Assembly: GCF_039655875.1 (NCBI RefSeq)
Contig: NZ_JBBYXK010000001.1
Location: forward strand, 310,001-374,000
Reading direction: 5' to 3'
Length of the DNA stretch: 64,000 nt
Source of the DNA: Emcibacter sp. SYSU 3D8
GTDB taxonomy: Bacteria; Pseudomonadota; Alphaproteobacteria; SMXS01
Positions 33,050 through 44,808 of this stretch are shown piece by piece. The notes under the pieces were generated by a model, which did not search any database, was not told the origin of the DNA, and worked only from the letters and a program-made list of their open reading frames with translations. The stretch's first letter is position 1. Every line of letters begins with the position of its first letter. The position numbers were made by a program, and so were the translations under genes.

Positions 33050-34423
33050 CTATTCGGCTGCCTCGGCGAACATGGCGGGCGACTGTTTGCGCAGCTTGCC
33101 CACATCCTGGTCGGACAGGCGAACCTCGAAATCGGCGCCCTCCTCCACGTCGGTGCGCTTGACCACGTCGCCATGATCGTAAAGCCAGGCCATCATCGCG
33201 CCATCCGCATAGGGGACCCGCAAGGTCACCAGCCGTTCAGCACGCGCCAGCAGGCTGTCGAGACGCTCCAGCAGCCGGTCGATCCCCTCGCCGGTGACCG
33301 CCGACACCGGGATCAGGTCTTCGTGGCGCTCGACGCGCGCCTCGGTCTGGGCGCGCTGCTCGGCACCCAGCAGGTCGATCTTGTTCTCCACGTCGATCAG
33401 GACCTGCTCCTCCTCGTCCGGCACGCCCAGGCTGGTCAGCACGTCAATGACGTCCTGACGCTGGGCTTCCGTATCCGGGTGGGAAATGTCACGGACGTGG
33501 ATGACAATGTCGGCCTCGATCACCTCTTCCAGCGTGGCGCGGAACGCCGCGACCAGATGGGTGGGCAGGTTGGACACGAAGCCCACCGTGTCGGACAGGA
33601 TGATCCGCTTGCCGGACGGCAGATCGAGGCCCCGCATGGTCGGATCCAGGGTGGCAAACAGCATGTCCTCGGCCATGACGTCGTCGCTGGTCAGCCGGTT
33701 GAACAGGGTCGACTTGCCCGCATTGGTATAGCCGACCAGCGCGACCACCGGATGCGGCACCTTCACGCGCCGCTCGCGATGCAGCAGCCGCGTGCGGGTC
33801 ACCGTCTCCAGCTCGCGCTTCAGCTTGCCGATGCGCTCGCGCAGCAGACGCCTGTCCGCTTCGATCTGGCGCTCGCCGGGACCGCCCAGAAAGCCCGCAC
33901 CGCCCCGCTGTCGCTCCAGATGGGTCCAGGATCGGACCAGCCGGCCCTTCTGATAGTTCAGATGGGCCAGCTCGACCTGCAGCACGCCTTCCCGCGTTTG
34001 CGCCCGCTCGCCGAAGATTTCCAGAATCAGGCCGGTGCGGTCGATGACCTTGGCCGACAACGCTTTTTCCAGATTGCGCTGCTGTCCGGGGCTGAGCGCC
34101 GCGTCGATCACCACCAACTCGGCATCGGCCTCCTTGACCGCCGCGGTCAGTTCCTCGACCTTGCCCTCGCCCAGATAGGTACGGGGGCGGATGGACGACA
34201 GCTGGGTGCTCTCGGCGCCGACGATATCGAGACCAATAGCCTGCGCGAGGCCCTGCAACTCGTCAAGCGCCGCCTCGGGCGACCGGCGGCTGCCCTCACC
34301 CTTCGGATAAGGATGGAGCAGCAGCGCCCGGGTGCCCTTGGATACCGCCTCGCGATCGCTAAACGCGGCGGTGTCGGCTGTATGGGCGCGGCTGCGACCC
34401 CGCGCCTCGGTTGATTTGGTCAA
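33050..34423 (-). CDS. hflX: GTPase HflX
   Basis: 457 residues. The N-terminal HflX domain contains RPRTYLGEGKVEEL and the glycine-rich GGPGERQIEAD. The G domain has GYTNAGKST (G1, 231-239), LFATLDPTMRGL (G2), LSDTVGF (G3) and NKID (G4). It binds 50S ribosomes and splits stalled ribosomes under stress. TTG 34423 is chosen: GGAGAA lies about 7 bases upstream inside the end of hfq, and no ATG fits. It is downstream of hfq, three bases apart. Confidence 0.94.
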   Translation of the reverse strand: MTKSTEARGRSRAHTADTAAFSDREAVSKGTRALLLHPYPKGEGSRRSPEAALDELQGLAQAIGLDIVGAESTQLSSIRPRTYLGEGKVEELTAAVKEADAELVVIDAALSPGQQRNLEKALSAKVIDRTGLILEIFGERAQTREGVLQVELAHLNYQKGRLVRSWTHLERQRGGAGFLGGPGERQIEADRRLLRERIGKLKRELETVTRTRLLHRERRVKVPHPVVALVGYTNAGKSTLFNRLTSDDVMAEDMLFATLDPTMRGLDLPSGKRIILSDTVGFVSNLPTHLVAAFRATLEEVIEADIVIHVRDISHPDTEAQRQDVIDVLTSLGVPDEEEQVLIDVENKIDLLGAEQRAQTEARVERHEDLIPVSAVTGEGIDRLLERLDSLLARAERLVTLRVPYADGAMMAWLYDHGDVVKRTDVEEGADFEVRLSDQDVGKLRKQSPAMFAEAAE

Positions 34424-34426
34424 ACA

Positions 34427-34681
34427 CTATTCTCCGTCGGAGTCTTCGTCGGCCGGTTCGAACAGCTGGATCGGCGCCGAAGGCATGACCGTCGAGATGG
34501 CATGCTTGTAGACCAGCTGGGAGTGCCGGTCGCGGCGCAGCAGGATACAGAAATTATCGAACCAGGTGATGACGCCCTGAAGTTTCACACCATTCATGAG
34601 GAAGACGGTAACCGGGGTCTTCTCTTTGCGGACGTGGTTGAGAAAGACGTCCTGAACATTCTGCGACCGGTCGGAAGCCAT
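34427..34681 (-). CDS. hfq: RNA chaperone Hfq
   Basis: 84 residues. Sm1 motif [20 protein letters not shown] and Sm2 [10 protein letters not shown] are intact, with the Gln/Phe/Lys RNA-contact positions ([14 protein letters not shown]). It forms a hexamer that pairs small RNAs with mRNAs. A short acidic C-terminus (ADEDSDGE) is present. It is upstream of hflX, three bases apart, the usual alphaproteobacterial order. Confidence 0.97.
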   Translation of the reverse strand: MASDRSQNVQDVFLNHVRKEKTPVTVFLMNGVKLQGVITWFDNFCILLRRDRHSQLVYKHAISTVMPSAPIQLFEPADEDSDGE

Positions 34682-34815
34682 TGAGGGGTTTTTCCTTCTC
34701 TTATTATTCGGGGGCGCCGTTGGGGCGGCACCTTCACAAAATGGGATGTTTTACCCCCGAGGACAAGGTGGGATCGTCTGCCGAATGGAAGACCGTCGTG
34801 CGACGCAGACCTCGC

Positions 34816-36192
34816 TCAGAAATAGCCCAGCTGCACAGAAAACATCTGCTCGACCTTCTTGATCTGCTCCGCCAGCGCGAAGATGATCACCCGGTCGCCG
34901 ATGCGGATCACCGTGTCGCCGCGGGGAATGATCACCTGGTCGCCGCGCACGATGGCGCCGAAACGCACGCCCGGCGGCACCTTGGCGTCGCGCAGCGGCG
35001 TATCGAGGATTTCGAGCGTCTCCAGGGCCTCGGCCTCGATCAGTTCGGCGCCCGCCGCGCTCAGCGAGTGCAGGCCGCGAATACGACCGCGCCGTACATG
35101 ACGCAGGATCGTCGACACGGTAGTCGCCCGCGGATCGATATAGACGTCGATGCCAAGCGACGGGAGCAATGGCCCGTAAACCGGGTTATTGACGAGGGTA
35201 ATCGCCTGCTTGGCCCCTTCCCGCTTGGCCAGCAGCGAGGACAGGATATTCGTCTCGTCGTCATTGGCGACGGCGATCACCGTATCGGTCATCTGCACAT
35301 GCGCCTCGCGCAGGATGTCCTGGTCGAGGGCATCGCCGTGCAACACCACGGCGCGCTCCAGCTGATCGGCGACATAGCGCGCGCGATCTTCCGACCTCTC
35401 GATGATGCGCAGGTTGAAGCCGCCGCCGCTTGCTTCCAGCTCCTGTGCCAGATAGAGCCCCACATGGCCGCCGCCGACGATGATGATGCGATGGGCCTCG
35501 GGCTCTTCGTGGCCATAAGCGGCCAGCACCCGGTTCCGTTGCCCCTTCTCGGTCACCACATAGACCCGGTCGCCGGGCCGCAGCTGCTCTTCGGCGTCGG
35601 GGACAATGGTGGTCTCGCCGCGCCTGATGCCGACGACCCGCACATGGAGGTCGGGGAACAGCTCGGTGAGTTGCAGCAGCGGTGTGTCGATCACCGGGCA
35701 ATCAGGACCGATGGCGATACCCAGCAGGTAGACCCGGTCTTCGGCGAACGGCACCACGTCGAACGCGCCCGGCGTGTCGACCCGACGCCTGATGGCGCGC
35801 GCCACCTCGAGCTCGGGCGAAATGATCAGGTCGATGGGCATTTGCTGGGGACCGAACAGCGTCCGCCAATCCCGGTTGAGATAGCACTGGGTGCGCAGCC
35901 GGGCCACCTTGGTGGGGACGCTGAACAGCGTGTGCGCCACCTGGCAGGCAACCATGTTGACTTCGTCCGAATGCGTTGCCGCAATCAGCATTTCAGCCTG
36001 GGCGGCGCCCGCGGATTCCAGAATATCCGGATGGGCCGCATGGCCGACGACGCCCTGAACGTCCAATGTATTGGTCAGCCTGTGGATCAGCTCCGCCGAA
36101 ATGTCGATGAGGGTGACGTCGTGGTGTTCTTGGGCCAGATGATGCGCGATGGACGCGCCCACCTGCCCGGCCCCGCAGACGATAATGTTCAT
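34816..36192 (-). CDS. trkA: Trk potassium transport regulator TrkA
   Basis: 458 residues with two RCK_N/RCK_C pairs. NAD-binding loops are CGAGQVGASIAHHLA near the start and IVGGGHVGLYLAQELE near 230. It binds NAD(H) and regulates the TrkH/TrkG potassium channel on the cytoplasmic side. The ATG overlaps the ntrX stop by four bases. ntrYX-trkA linkage is typical of alphaproteobacteria. Confidence 0.95.
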   Translation of the reverse strand: MNIIVCGAGQVGASIAHHLAQEHHDVTLIDISAELIHRLTNTLDVQGVVGHAAHPDILESAGAAQAEMLIAATHSDEVNMVACQVAHTLFSVPTKVARLRTQCYLNRDWRTLFGPQQMPIDLIISPELEVARAIRRRVDTPGAFDVVPFAEDRVYLLGIAIGPDCPVIDTPLLQLTELFPDLHVRVVGIRRGETTIVPDAEEQLRPGDRVYVVTEKGQRNRVLAAYGHEEPEAHRIIIVGGGHVGLYLAQELEASGGGFNLRIIERSEDRARYVADQLERAVVLHGDALDQDILREAHVQMTDTVIAVANDDETNILSSLLAKREGAKQAITLVNNPVYGPLLPSLGIDVYIDPRATTVSTILRHVRRGRIRGLHSLSAAGAELIEAEALETLEILDTPLRDAKVPPGVRFGAIVRGDQVIIPRGDTVIRIGDRVIIFALAEQIKKVEQMFSVQLGYF

Positions 36193-37598
36193 TCGTCCTC
36201 TTCGCCGGCTCTGCGCTCGCCGGTCTGCAATCCCAGTGACTTCAGCTTGCGATGCAGCGCCGAGCGCTCCATGCCGACGAAGCTGGCGGTGCGCGAGATA
36301 TTCCCGCCAAACCGGGTAATCTGCGCCTGCAGATATTCCTTCTCGAACGCCTCCCGCGCCTCGCGCAATGGTACAGACATGATGGCCTCACCCTGGCCCG
36401 CACGCACGAGCGTGGAACTCGTTCCGTTGATCTCGGCTGGCAGCATGTCGGCGCCGATCTGCTCCAGCACATCTTCAGCCGCCATGATCAGCATGCGCTC
36501 CACCACATTGCGGAGCTGCCGCACATTGCCGGGCCATTCATAGGCCTGCAGCGCCGCGATCACATCGGCGCTGACCTCGCGCCGCGCCATGCCGCCCGAG
36601 GTCGCCAGCCGCTCCATGAAATAGTCGATCAGCAGCGGGATGTCGTCGCGCCGCGCGCTGAGAGGCGGCACCTGGATCGGCACCACGTTGAGACGATGAT
36701 AGAGGTCCTCGCGAAACCGCCCGCTCTCGATTGAATGCCGCAGATCCTTGGTGGTCGAACTCATCACCCGCACGTCGACCTGTACCTTGCGGCTGCCATC
36801 GACCCGCTCGAACATCTGCTCGACCAGCACCCGCAAGATCTTGCTCTGGGTCTCCATGGGCATGTCGCCCACTTCATCGAGAAACAGGGTGCCGCCATGG
36901 GCCTGCTCGAACAGGCCGATCTTGCGGCTCTGCACCTGTCCCACCTGTTTGCGCTCGATGCCGAAAAGCTCGATCTCCATGCGCTCGGGCGCGATGTTGG
37001 CGGCATTCACCACCACGAACGGGCCGTTGGCGCGGGACGACAGCTTGTGAATCTGCCGGGCGATCACTTCCTTTCCGGAACCGGTCGGGCCCGCGATCAG
37101 CACCCGGCTGTTCGCTGGTGCCACGCGCTCGACGACCTGACGCACGCTGTTGATGGCAGAAGACGCGCCCACCAGCTCGTCCGTCGGCATGTAGCGGGCG
37201 CGCAGCTCCTCGTTTTCGCGGCGCAGCCGGGCGGCTTCAGTTGCGGTCTGAACAAGATGCAGCAAATGGTCTGTCTTGAAGGGCTTTTCGATGAAATTCG
37301 ATGCGCCGCGCTTGATCGCTGAAACCGCCGTTTCCACGTTGCCGTGCCCGCTGATGATGATCACCGGTACGTCAGGATGGTCGCGCCGGATGAAGTCCAG
37401 CAATTCCAGCCCGTCGAGGCGGCTGCCCTGCAGCCAGATATCCAGGATCACCAGGTTGGGACGGCGCTGCTCGATCTGGGCAAGCGCACTGTCGCTGTCG
37501 CCGGCGCTCCGGGTCTCATATCCTTCGTCCTCCAGCAGGCCCGCGACAAGGTCGCGAATGTCCACTTCATCATCAACGATCAGAATGTCGTGTGACAT
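36189..37598 (-). CDS. ntrX: Nitrogen assimilation response regulator NtrX
   Basis: 469 residues: receiver domain (phospho-acceptor Asp53 in LVILDIWLQ), AAA+ domain (GPTGSGKEV) and a Fis-type HTH (NISRTASFVGMERSALHRKL). The AAA+ domain reads ELFGIERKQVGQVQ where sigma-54 activators have GAFTGA, so it probably cannot remodel sigma-54 holoenzyme. This is known for alphaproteobacterial NtrX. It acts with NtrY in nitrogen, redox and envelope responses. It starts three bases after ntrY. Confidence 0.94.
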   Translation of the reverse strand: MSHDILIVDDEVDIRDLVAGLLEDEGYETRSAGDSDSALAQIEQRRPNLVILDIWLQGSRLDGLELLDFIRRDHPDVPVIIISGHGNVETAVSAIKRGASNFIEKPFKTDHLLHLVQTATEAARLRRENEELRARYMPTDELVGASSAINSVRQVVERVAPANSRVLIAGPTGSGKEVIARQIHKLSSRANGPFVVVNAANIAPERMEIELFGIERKQVGQVQSRKIGLFEQAHGGTLFLDEVGDMPMETQSKILRVLVEQMFERVDGSRKVQVDVRVMSSTTKDLRHSIESGRFREDLYHRLNVVPIQVPPLSARRDDIPLLIDYFMERLATSGGMARREVSADVIAALQAYEWPGNVRQLRNVVERMLIMAAEDVLEQIGADMLPAEINGTSSTLVRAGQGEAIMSVPLREAREAFEKEYLQAQITRFGGNISRTASFVGMERSALHRKLKSLGLQTGERRAGEEDE

Positions 37599-37601
37599 GG
37601 G

Positions 37602-39857
37602 TCAGCCCACCGTTGCGATTCTGGGTTCAGGCACCAACTCGGCCGCGTGTTCGCGCGAGAATACCAGCCGGACCCGTACGCCGCCCAGCGGCCGGTCCTC
37701 CAGCAGCAACTCGCCGCCATGGTCGCTCATGATCTTCTTGACGATCGCCAGTCCCAATCCGGTGCCTTTCTCGCGTGTGGTTACATAGGGTTCGGTGAGC
37801 CGGTCGCGGTGCTCCCTGGGCAGGCCCAGGCCGTTGTCCTCGACACAGATGACCACCGAATCGACGTCCGAAATAACAGTCAGGTCAATGCGGCCGGGAG
37901 GCAGGTGCTCGCCCTCGCCGCATTTGCGGCCGTGAATGGATTCCGAGGCATTCTTGATGATGTTGGTCAGCGCCTGCGCCACCTGCCGCCCGTCACAGTT
38001 CAGCGTCACCGGTTCCTCGTCGCCGTGGAACTCGAAGCGAATGTCCGGCGAGGACACTTCGAGAAACAGCAGGGTCTGGCGGGCGATCTCGGTAATGTTT
38101 TCCGGCCTGAATGTGGGCGCCGGCATCCGTGCGAAGCCGGAGAACTCGTCCACCATGCGCCGGATGTCGCCAACCTGACGGATAATGGTGTCGGTGCAAT
38201 GGCTGAACACGTCCGGGTCGGTGATGATTTCCTTGCGGTACTTCCGTTTCAGACGCTCCGCCGAAAGCTGGATGGGTGTCAGCGGATTCTTGATCTCGTG
38301 GGCGATGCGCCGCGCCACGTCGGCCCAGGCCGCGGTGCGCTGGGCGGCGACCAGTTCGGTGATGTCATCGAACGTGACCACGAAACCGGTGATTTCGCCA
38401 TCGAGCCGCTCCGACGAGATCCGCACCAGCAGGTTTCTCGCCTGGCCATCGCGGACGATATTGATGTGCTGCTGCACGAACTCGTCCGGATTGTCTTCGG
38501 CTTCAGTCAACAACTCGGACAGCTCGGGCACGGAGGCAACCAGTTTCCTGCCCTTCAGCGAGGTTTCGGTCTCTTCCAGCATGGCAAGCGCCGCGCGGTT
38601 GGACAGGTCGACCTCGCCGCGCGCGTTGAGCCCGATAACGCCGACCAGAACGCCCTCGAGAACCGCTTCCGTGAACCGCCGACGCTGGTCGAGCTGGATG
38701 TTGGCGTCGATAAGCTCGTCCCGCTGGCCCTGCAGCTGGTCGGTCATGCGATTGAAGGTGCGCGACAGCACGGTGATCTCGTCGTCGCCCTCGCCCTCCG
38801 GCACGCGGATCGACAGGTCGCCCTCGCGTATGCGTTCCGAGGCGCGCACAAGGTCGGTAATCGGCGCGATCAGCCGGCTGGCGAACCAGATGCCGACGAA
38901 AACGGCCACCATCAGCATCAAAAGCGCCAGCACCACGAAGGTGATGTTGATGTTGGTTTGCAGCGACCCGCGGCGCTGTTCCAGCCGCTCGTATTCGGCG
39001 GCGTGGTGCCGTGTCCGGTCGAGTTGCTCGACCACCCGCTGCTCGACGTTGCGGCCCACATAGAGATAGCGGTCCCAATAGCCGCTGAGTTTGATCAGCG
39101 CGCCCACATAATCGTCGTTGGCATTGGTCATGGCCGCGACGCCGCCGGCCTCGGCCTGCGCCATGGCGCGCCGCGGCAGCGCCGACGTGCGCGCCAATGT
39201 GTCGCCAAACAGCCCGTTGTACTTGGAATAGATCGTCCCGTTGCGCGACAGGATGATGGCCTCGCTGAAAGACCGGCTTCGCGCCTGATTCTGCATCTCC
39301 TCGTCGAACTTCTTCGGCTCGAAGCGAAATTCGTCGGCACGGCTGTTAAGCACCGAGGCCATCTCGATCAGATCGCGCGAGATGCTCTTCTTGTGCTCCT
39401 CCATGTAGTCCTCGGCGATCCGCACCGAGTTGTGGACCGCGCCGCGGACCTGATCCGAGAACCAGTTCTGCAGTCCCAGGTTGAAATAAAGCGCCGAGAA
39501 CATGGCGACAATGATTGTCGGGATGATCGCGACAAGACTGAGCAGCGTCACCAGCCGAACATGCAGCCTGGAGCCGGCAAGACCGGTGCGCCGGGCCACC
39601 CATAACCGGACGACCCGCCGGGTGATCAACACCGCCAGCACGGTGACGATGGCCAGATTGCCGAAGATCAGGGCAATGGCGCCGCTCGAATCCACGGCGA
39701 CCAGGCCGCGGCTCAGCAGGACATAAGTCACCACGCCCCAGATCACCGCGATCACCGCCAGCGCGGCGGGAACCCAACGATTGTGCGTAAGTTGCTTGAT
39801 CCAGCCGGGAACCAGCGCCCGTTTGGGTCTATCAGACGTGCCGCCGAGGCTCGACAT
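37602..39857 (-). CDS. ntrY: Sensor histidine kinase NtrY
   Basis: A 751-residue membrane kinase. Three N-terminal hydrophobic segments (about 30-120), a periplasmic-type region, then one more (NINITFVVLALLMLMVAVFV), HAMP, PAS-like, HisKA ([20 protein letters not shown], His phosphorylated) and HATPase domain with VEDNGLGLPREHRDRL and GTGLGLAIVKKIM. It phosphorylates NtrX. It lies 108 bases downstream of ntrC. Confidence 0.94.
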   Translation of the reverse strand: MSSLGGTSDRPKRALVPGWIKQLTHNRWVPAALAVIAVIWGVVTYVLLSRGLVAVDSSGAIALIFGNLAIVTVLAVLITRRVVRLWVARRTGLAGSRLHVRLVTLLSLVAIIPTIIVAMFSALYFNLGLQNWFSDQVRGAVHNSVRIAEDYMEEHKKSISRDLIEMASVLNSRADEFRFEPKKFDEEMQNQARSRSFSEAIILSRNGTIYSKYNGLFGDTLARTSALPRRAMAQAEAGGVAAMTNANDDYVGALIKLSGYWDRYLYVGRNVEQRVVEQLDRTRHHAAEYERLEQRRGSLQTNINITFVVLALLMLMVAVFVGIWFASRLIAPITDLVRASERIREGDLSIRVPEGEGDDEITVLSRTFNRMTDQLQGQRDELIDANIQLDQRRRFTEAVLEGVLVGVIGLNARGEVDLSNRAALAMLEETETSLKGRKLVASVPELSELLTEAEDNPDEFVQQHINIVRDGQARNLLVRISSERLDGEITGFVVTFDDITELVAAQRTAAWADVARRIAHEIKNPLTPIQLSAERLKRKYRKEIITDPDVFSHCTDTIIRQVGDIRRMVDEFSGFARMPAPTFRPENITEIARQTLLFLEVSSPDIRFEFHGDEEPVTLNCDGRQVAQALTNIIKNASESIHGRKCGEGEHLPPGRIDLTVISDVDSVVICVEDNGLGLPREHRDRLTEPYVTTREKGTGLGLAIVKKIMSDHGGELLLEDRPLGGVRVRLVFSREHAAELVPEPRIATVG

Positions 39858-39965
39858 TCAGTACGGCTTCAGATCCCGATTCAACCATCGCGCCGGGAGC
39901 GGCGCGGGCGCAGGGTAACATAATGTTGCAAATTTGCATCACCGATTTGCCAACGGGGCGGATGG

Positions 39966-41401
<1,436 letters not shown>

Positions 41402-41405
<4 letters not shown>

Positions 41406-42532
41406 GCGCGCTGCCTACTGCCTTTGGGTGGTCGCGGACCGGTGGGCAGCAGCACGCGGAACACGGTCTTTCGCGCAACGCTGTCGCACTCGATAATTCC
41501 GCCATGGTCGCCGATGATCTTGGCGACCAGCGCCAGACCCAGTCCGGTGCCGCCGGGCTTGGTGGTCACGAACGGATCGAACAGGTGGGATTGAAGGTCG
41601 TCCGGCACGCCGGAGCCATTGTCGATGACGCAGATCTCGAGCGGCAGGTTGATGCGTTCCCGGGTTCCGGGCACCGCCACGCGCACACCCTGGCGATAGG
41701 CCGTGGTCAGCGTGATCTCGCCGCCATCGTCGGGTGCTGCCTCGGCGGCATTCTTGACCAGGTTGAGGAACACCTGAATCAGCAGGTTACGGTCCCCCTG
41801 CACCGGCGGCAGCGACGGATCATACATTTCGCTGAACTTCACCGACCGGGCAAAGCCGTTCTCGGCCAACCGCCGGACATGTTCCAGCACTTCGTGGATA
41901 TTGATCGGCGCGCGGTCGATGGGCCGCGGGTCCGAGAACACCTCCATACGATCGACCAGTGCGACAATACGGTCGGTTTCCTCGCAGATCAGGCGCAGCA
42001 GCGCCTTGTCCTCGGATCCTACCGAACTTTCGACAAGCTGGGCCGCGCCGCGGATGCCGGACAACGGGTTCTTGATCTCATGGGCAAGCACCGCGGCCAT
42101 GGAGACGATCGAGCGGTTGGCGCCCCGCTGCAGCAACTGGTGGTCGATCTTGCTCGCGATGCCGCGCTCGCGCAGTGTAATCACCAGCATCGACGGGTCT
42201 TCGGATACGGGAGAAATCTGGACATCGACGTTATGGATGCCGATCCGCGGCGTCGCCACGACGAGACCATATTCGGATACCGACGATCCACGCGAGCGCA
42301 CCTGCCCGACCAGCGCGATCAGCGGGCTGTCGAACGGCATGACCTCGCTCAATCCCTGGGTCTGCAGCACCTTGGCGCTGGACTGGAAGAACTGCTCGGC
42401 GGCCAGATTGGCAAAGCGGATGCGATCCGACGGGTCGACCACCAGCAGCGGATCGGGCAATGCGTTGACCAGCATGTCGCTGCTCAGCGGCGACTGCCCC
42501 CGACCCTTGAACAGGCTGGCCACGGACGGCAT
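41402..42532 (-). CDS. ntrB: Nitrogen regulation sensor kinase NtrB
   Basis: 376 residues, soluble. A PAS domain near 20-120, HisKA with His151 in [20 protein letters not shown], and HATPase with [13 protein letters not shown] and [14 protein letters not shown]. It phosphorylates or dephosphorylates NtrC in response to PII signalling. It has a TGATG-type overlap with dusB at 42532. Confidence 0.96.
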
Positions 42533-43518
42533 CAGGCCGCCAGTCTCTCGAGCTGTGGTTCGTAAAAGGCGCGGATCATGGCGCGCACCTGTACCGGATC
42601 GTCAAGCCGGTTGACCCGGTCGCGGAATTCGCCCGAATCCACCATGCCCTTCGAGTACCAGCCGATATGCTTGCGCGCGACACGCACGCCGGTCTCCAGA
42701 CCGTAATGCGCCAGCATGTCCTCGTAATGTTCGAGCAGCACGTCCAGCTGTTCGGCAATGGACGGATCCGGCAGTTTCTCGCCGGTGCGCAGGTAATGAA
42801 CCACCTGCCCCGGGAACCAGGGCCGGCCATAGGCGCCGCGGCCGATCATCACCCCGTCAGCGCCGGATTGCTTCAGCGCCTCGTCCACATCGTCAAAGCC
42901 GTTGATGTCGCCGTTGACGATGACCGGGATGCTCACGGCCTCCTTCACCTGGCGCACGAACGACCAGTCGGCGTGTCCCTTGTAAAGCTGATTGCGGGTG
43001 CGGCCATGGACGGTGACCATTTGCACGCCGCGGTCCTGGGCAATTCGCGCCAGTTCGGGCGCGTTACGGCAATTGAGGTCCCAGCCCGTGCGCATCTTCA
43101 GCGTCACCGGCACCGAGACAGCCTCGATCGTGCCCTCGATAATGCGGGAGGCGTGGTCCAGGTCGCGCATCAGCGCCGACCCTGCTTCGCCGTTCACCAC
43201 CTTCTTCACCGGGCAGCCCATGTTGATGTCGATGATGGCCGCGCCCAGATCCTCGTTCAGCCTGGCCGCCTCGCCCATTACCTTGGGCTCGCAACCGGCA
43301 AGCTGCATGGACAGGGGCTGCTCCTCGGCCGACTTGGCAATCATCTGCTGGGTCCTGCGCGTTTCGCGGATCATCGCTTCGCTGGCGATCATCTCCGACA
43401 CGACGAGGCCGGCGCCGTAGCGCTTCACAAGCTTGCGGAAAGGCATGTCGGTCACGCCGGACATGGGCGCGAGAACGACTGGGTCGCTAATGGAAAGCTG
43501 GCCGATCTTGATGGTCAT
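42532..43518 (-). CDS. dusB: tRNA-dihydrouridine synthase DusB (NifR3)
   Basis: 328 residues. TIM-barrel with [18 protein letters not shown] (catalytic Cys102), [16 protein letters not shown] and a C-terminal helical domain. It reduces uridine in tRNA using FMN and NADPH. It is the first gene of the cluster with ntrB, as in rhizobial nifR3-ntrBC operons. It is divergent from ispDF. Confidence 0.95.
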   Translation of the reverse strand: MTIKIGQLSISDPVVLAPMSGVTDMPFRKLVKRYGAGLVVSEMIASEAMIRETRRTQQMIAKSAEEQPLSMQLAGCEPKVMGEAARLNEDLGAAIIDINMGCPVKKVVNGEAGSALMRDLDHASRIIEGTIEAVSVPVTLKMRTGWDLNCRNAPELARIAQDRGVQMVTVHGRTRNQLYKGHADWSFVRQVKEAVSIPVIVNGDINGFDDVDEALKQSGADGVMIGRGAYGRPWFPGQVVHYLRTGEKLPDPSIAEQLDVLLEHYEDMLAHYGLETGVRVARKHIGWYSKGMVDSGEFRDRVNRLDDPVQVRAMIRAFYEPQLERLAA

Positions 43519-43659
43519 TTTTTATGCAACCTTTGTGGCTGCTGATTTCCTAAGCAAGGACGCCAATTTGTGCAAGTGTTTATCACACAGTTGACCCCCA
43601 ATGAAAACTCTCGCACACACAGGTATGAACTTTATCGCGCAGCACCGGCCGGACCAATC

Positions 43660-44808
43660 GTGAAAGTTGCAGCCCTGATCGTCGCGGCGGGCCGAGGCCA
43701 GAGGGCCGGGGCTCCGCTGCCCAAACAATATCTGGACCTGCGTGGCGAGCCTATCCTGCGCCATTCGGTGAAGGCATTCCTGGACAGTGGCTTGGTCCAT
43801 GTTGTTCAGGTGGTGATTCATCCCGGAGACCGGCCGCTCTATGATCGCTCCACGGCGGGGCTTGGCCTTCCCGAGCCCTGTTCGGGCGGTACGAGCCGGC
43901 AGGAATCCGTACGGCTTGGCCTCGAGGCGCTGGCCGCGGGACAGCCCGACCTGGTGCTGATTCACGACGCCGCGCGGCCATTCGTTTCCGCCATGCTGAT
44001 CCGGTCCATCGTCGATGCTTTGTCCAATTATGAGGCAGTCATTCCCGGTCTCGCGGTGACCGACACCATCAAGCAGGTCGTTGGCGGCACCATCACCGGC
44101 AATATCGACCGGGATAGCCTGCGCCGCGCACAGACACCCCAGGGGTTTCACTACCGCACCATCCTGGAGGCGCACCGGACTCTGGCGGACGTGACCGATC
44201 TGACCGATGATGCGGCCGTGGCGGAACGGGCCGGCCACACGGTGCTTGTGATCGACGGCGACGAGAGGAACATCAAGGTGACCACTCCGGAAGATGTCGC
44301 AGCACTGTCTGCCCACGCCATGCTGCCGTGCAGCGGCTCCGGATTCGACGTGCACAGGCTCGGTCCCGGCGATCATGTCATGCTCTGCGGTCACCGAATT
44401 CCCCACAGCCAGGGCCTGATCGGTCATTCGGACGCCGACGTGGCGTTGCACGCGCTGGTCGATGCGATCCTCGGCGCGCTCGGCGCCGGCGATATCGGCC
44501 GGCATTTCCCGCCCAGCGATCCGCAATGGCAAGGCGCGCCGTCGCGTCTGTTCCTCGAGGAGGCGGTCAGGCTGGTGCGCGCCCAGGGCGGCCGCATCGC
44601 CAATGTGGACGTGACCATCATCTGCGAGGCGCCTAAGGTGACGCCGTATGTGCAGCCCATGACCGCCGTACTGGCTGAAATCCTCGGCATCCCGGCGCGG
44701 CGCATCAACGTGAAGGCGACCACGACCGAGAAACTTGGCTTCACCGGCCGCGGCGAGGGCATTGCCGCCCAGGCCGCCTGCAGCCTGCTGCTGCCAGACG
44801 CGCCATGA
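43660..44808 (+). CDS. ispDF: Bifunctional IspD/IspF (MEP cytidylyltransferase / MECDP synthase)
   Basis: 382 residues from GTG 43660 (the nearest start to the conserved domain; a longer open frame begins at 43570). IspD occupies about 1-225: ALIVAAGRGQRAG, PKQYL and IHDAARPF. IspF follows: SGFDVHRLGPGDHVMLCGH, IGHSDADVALHALVDAILGA with zinc His/Asp ligands, and KATTTEKLGFTGRGEGI. The fusion catalyses steps 3 and 5 of the non-mevalonate isoprenoid pathway. Such fusions are common in alphaproteobacteria. pgpA overlaps its stop (ATGA). Confidence 0.95.
   Translation: MKVAALIVAAGRGQRAGAPLPKQYLDLRGEPILRHSVKAFLDSGLVHVVQVVIHPGDRPLYDRSTAGLGLPEPCSGGTSRQESVRLGLEALAAGQPDLVLIHDAARPFVSAMLIRSIVDALSNYEAVIPGLAVTDTIKQVVGGTITGNIDRDSLRRAQTPQGFHYRTILEAHRTLADVTDLTDDAAVAERAGHTVLVIDGDERNIKVTTPEDVAALSAHAMLPCSGSGFDVHRLGPGDHVMLCGHRIPHSQGLIGHSDADVALHALVDAILGALGAGDIGRHFPPSDPQWQGAPSRLFLEEAVRLVRAQGGRIANVDVTIICEAPKVTPYVQPMTAVLAEILGIPARRINVKATTTEKLGFTGRGEGIAAQAACSLLLPDAP

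Noticed and set aside
34681-36543. Very long open frame on the plus strand antisense to trkA and ntrX
   Set aside because: GC-rich codon bias opens the antisense frame; the product has no family features, while trkA and ntrX are unmistakable on the other strand. The same applies to long plus-strand frames opposite ntrY, hflX, pdhB/pdhC, pyrG and the TadG-like gene.
43570-43659. Longer N-terminus for IspDF
   Set aside because: The additional 30 residues are not part of the IspD fold, and the GTG at 43660 opens directly with the canonical first beta strand.
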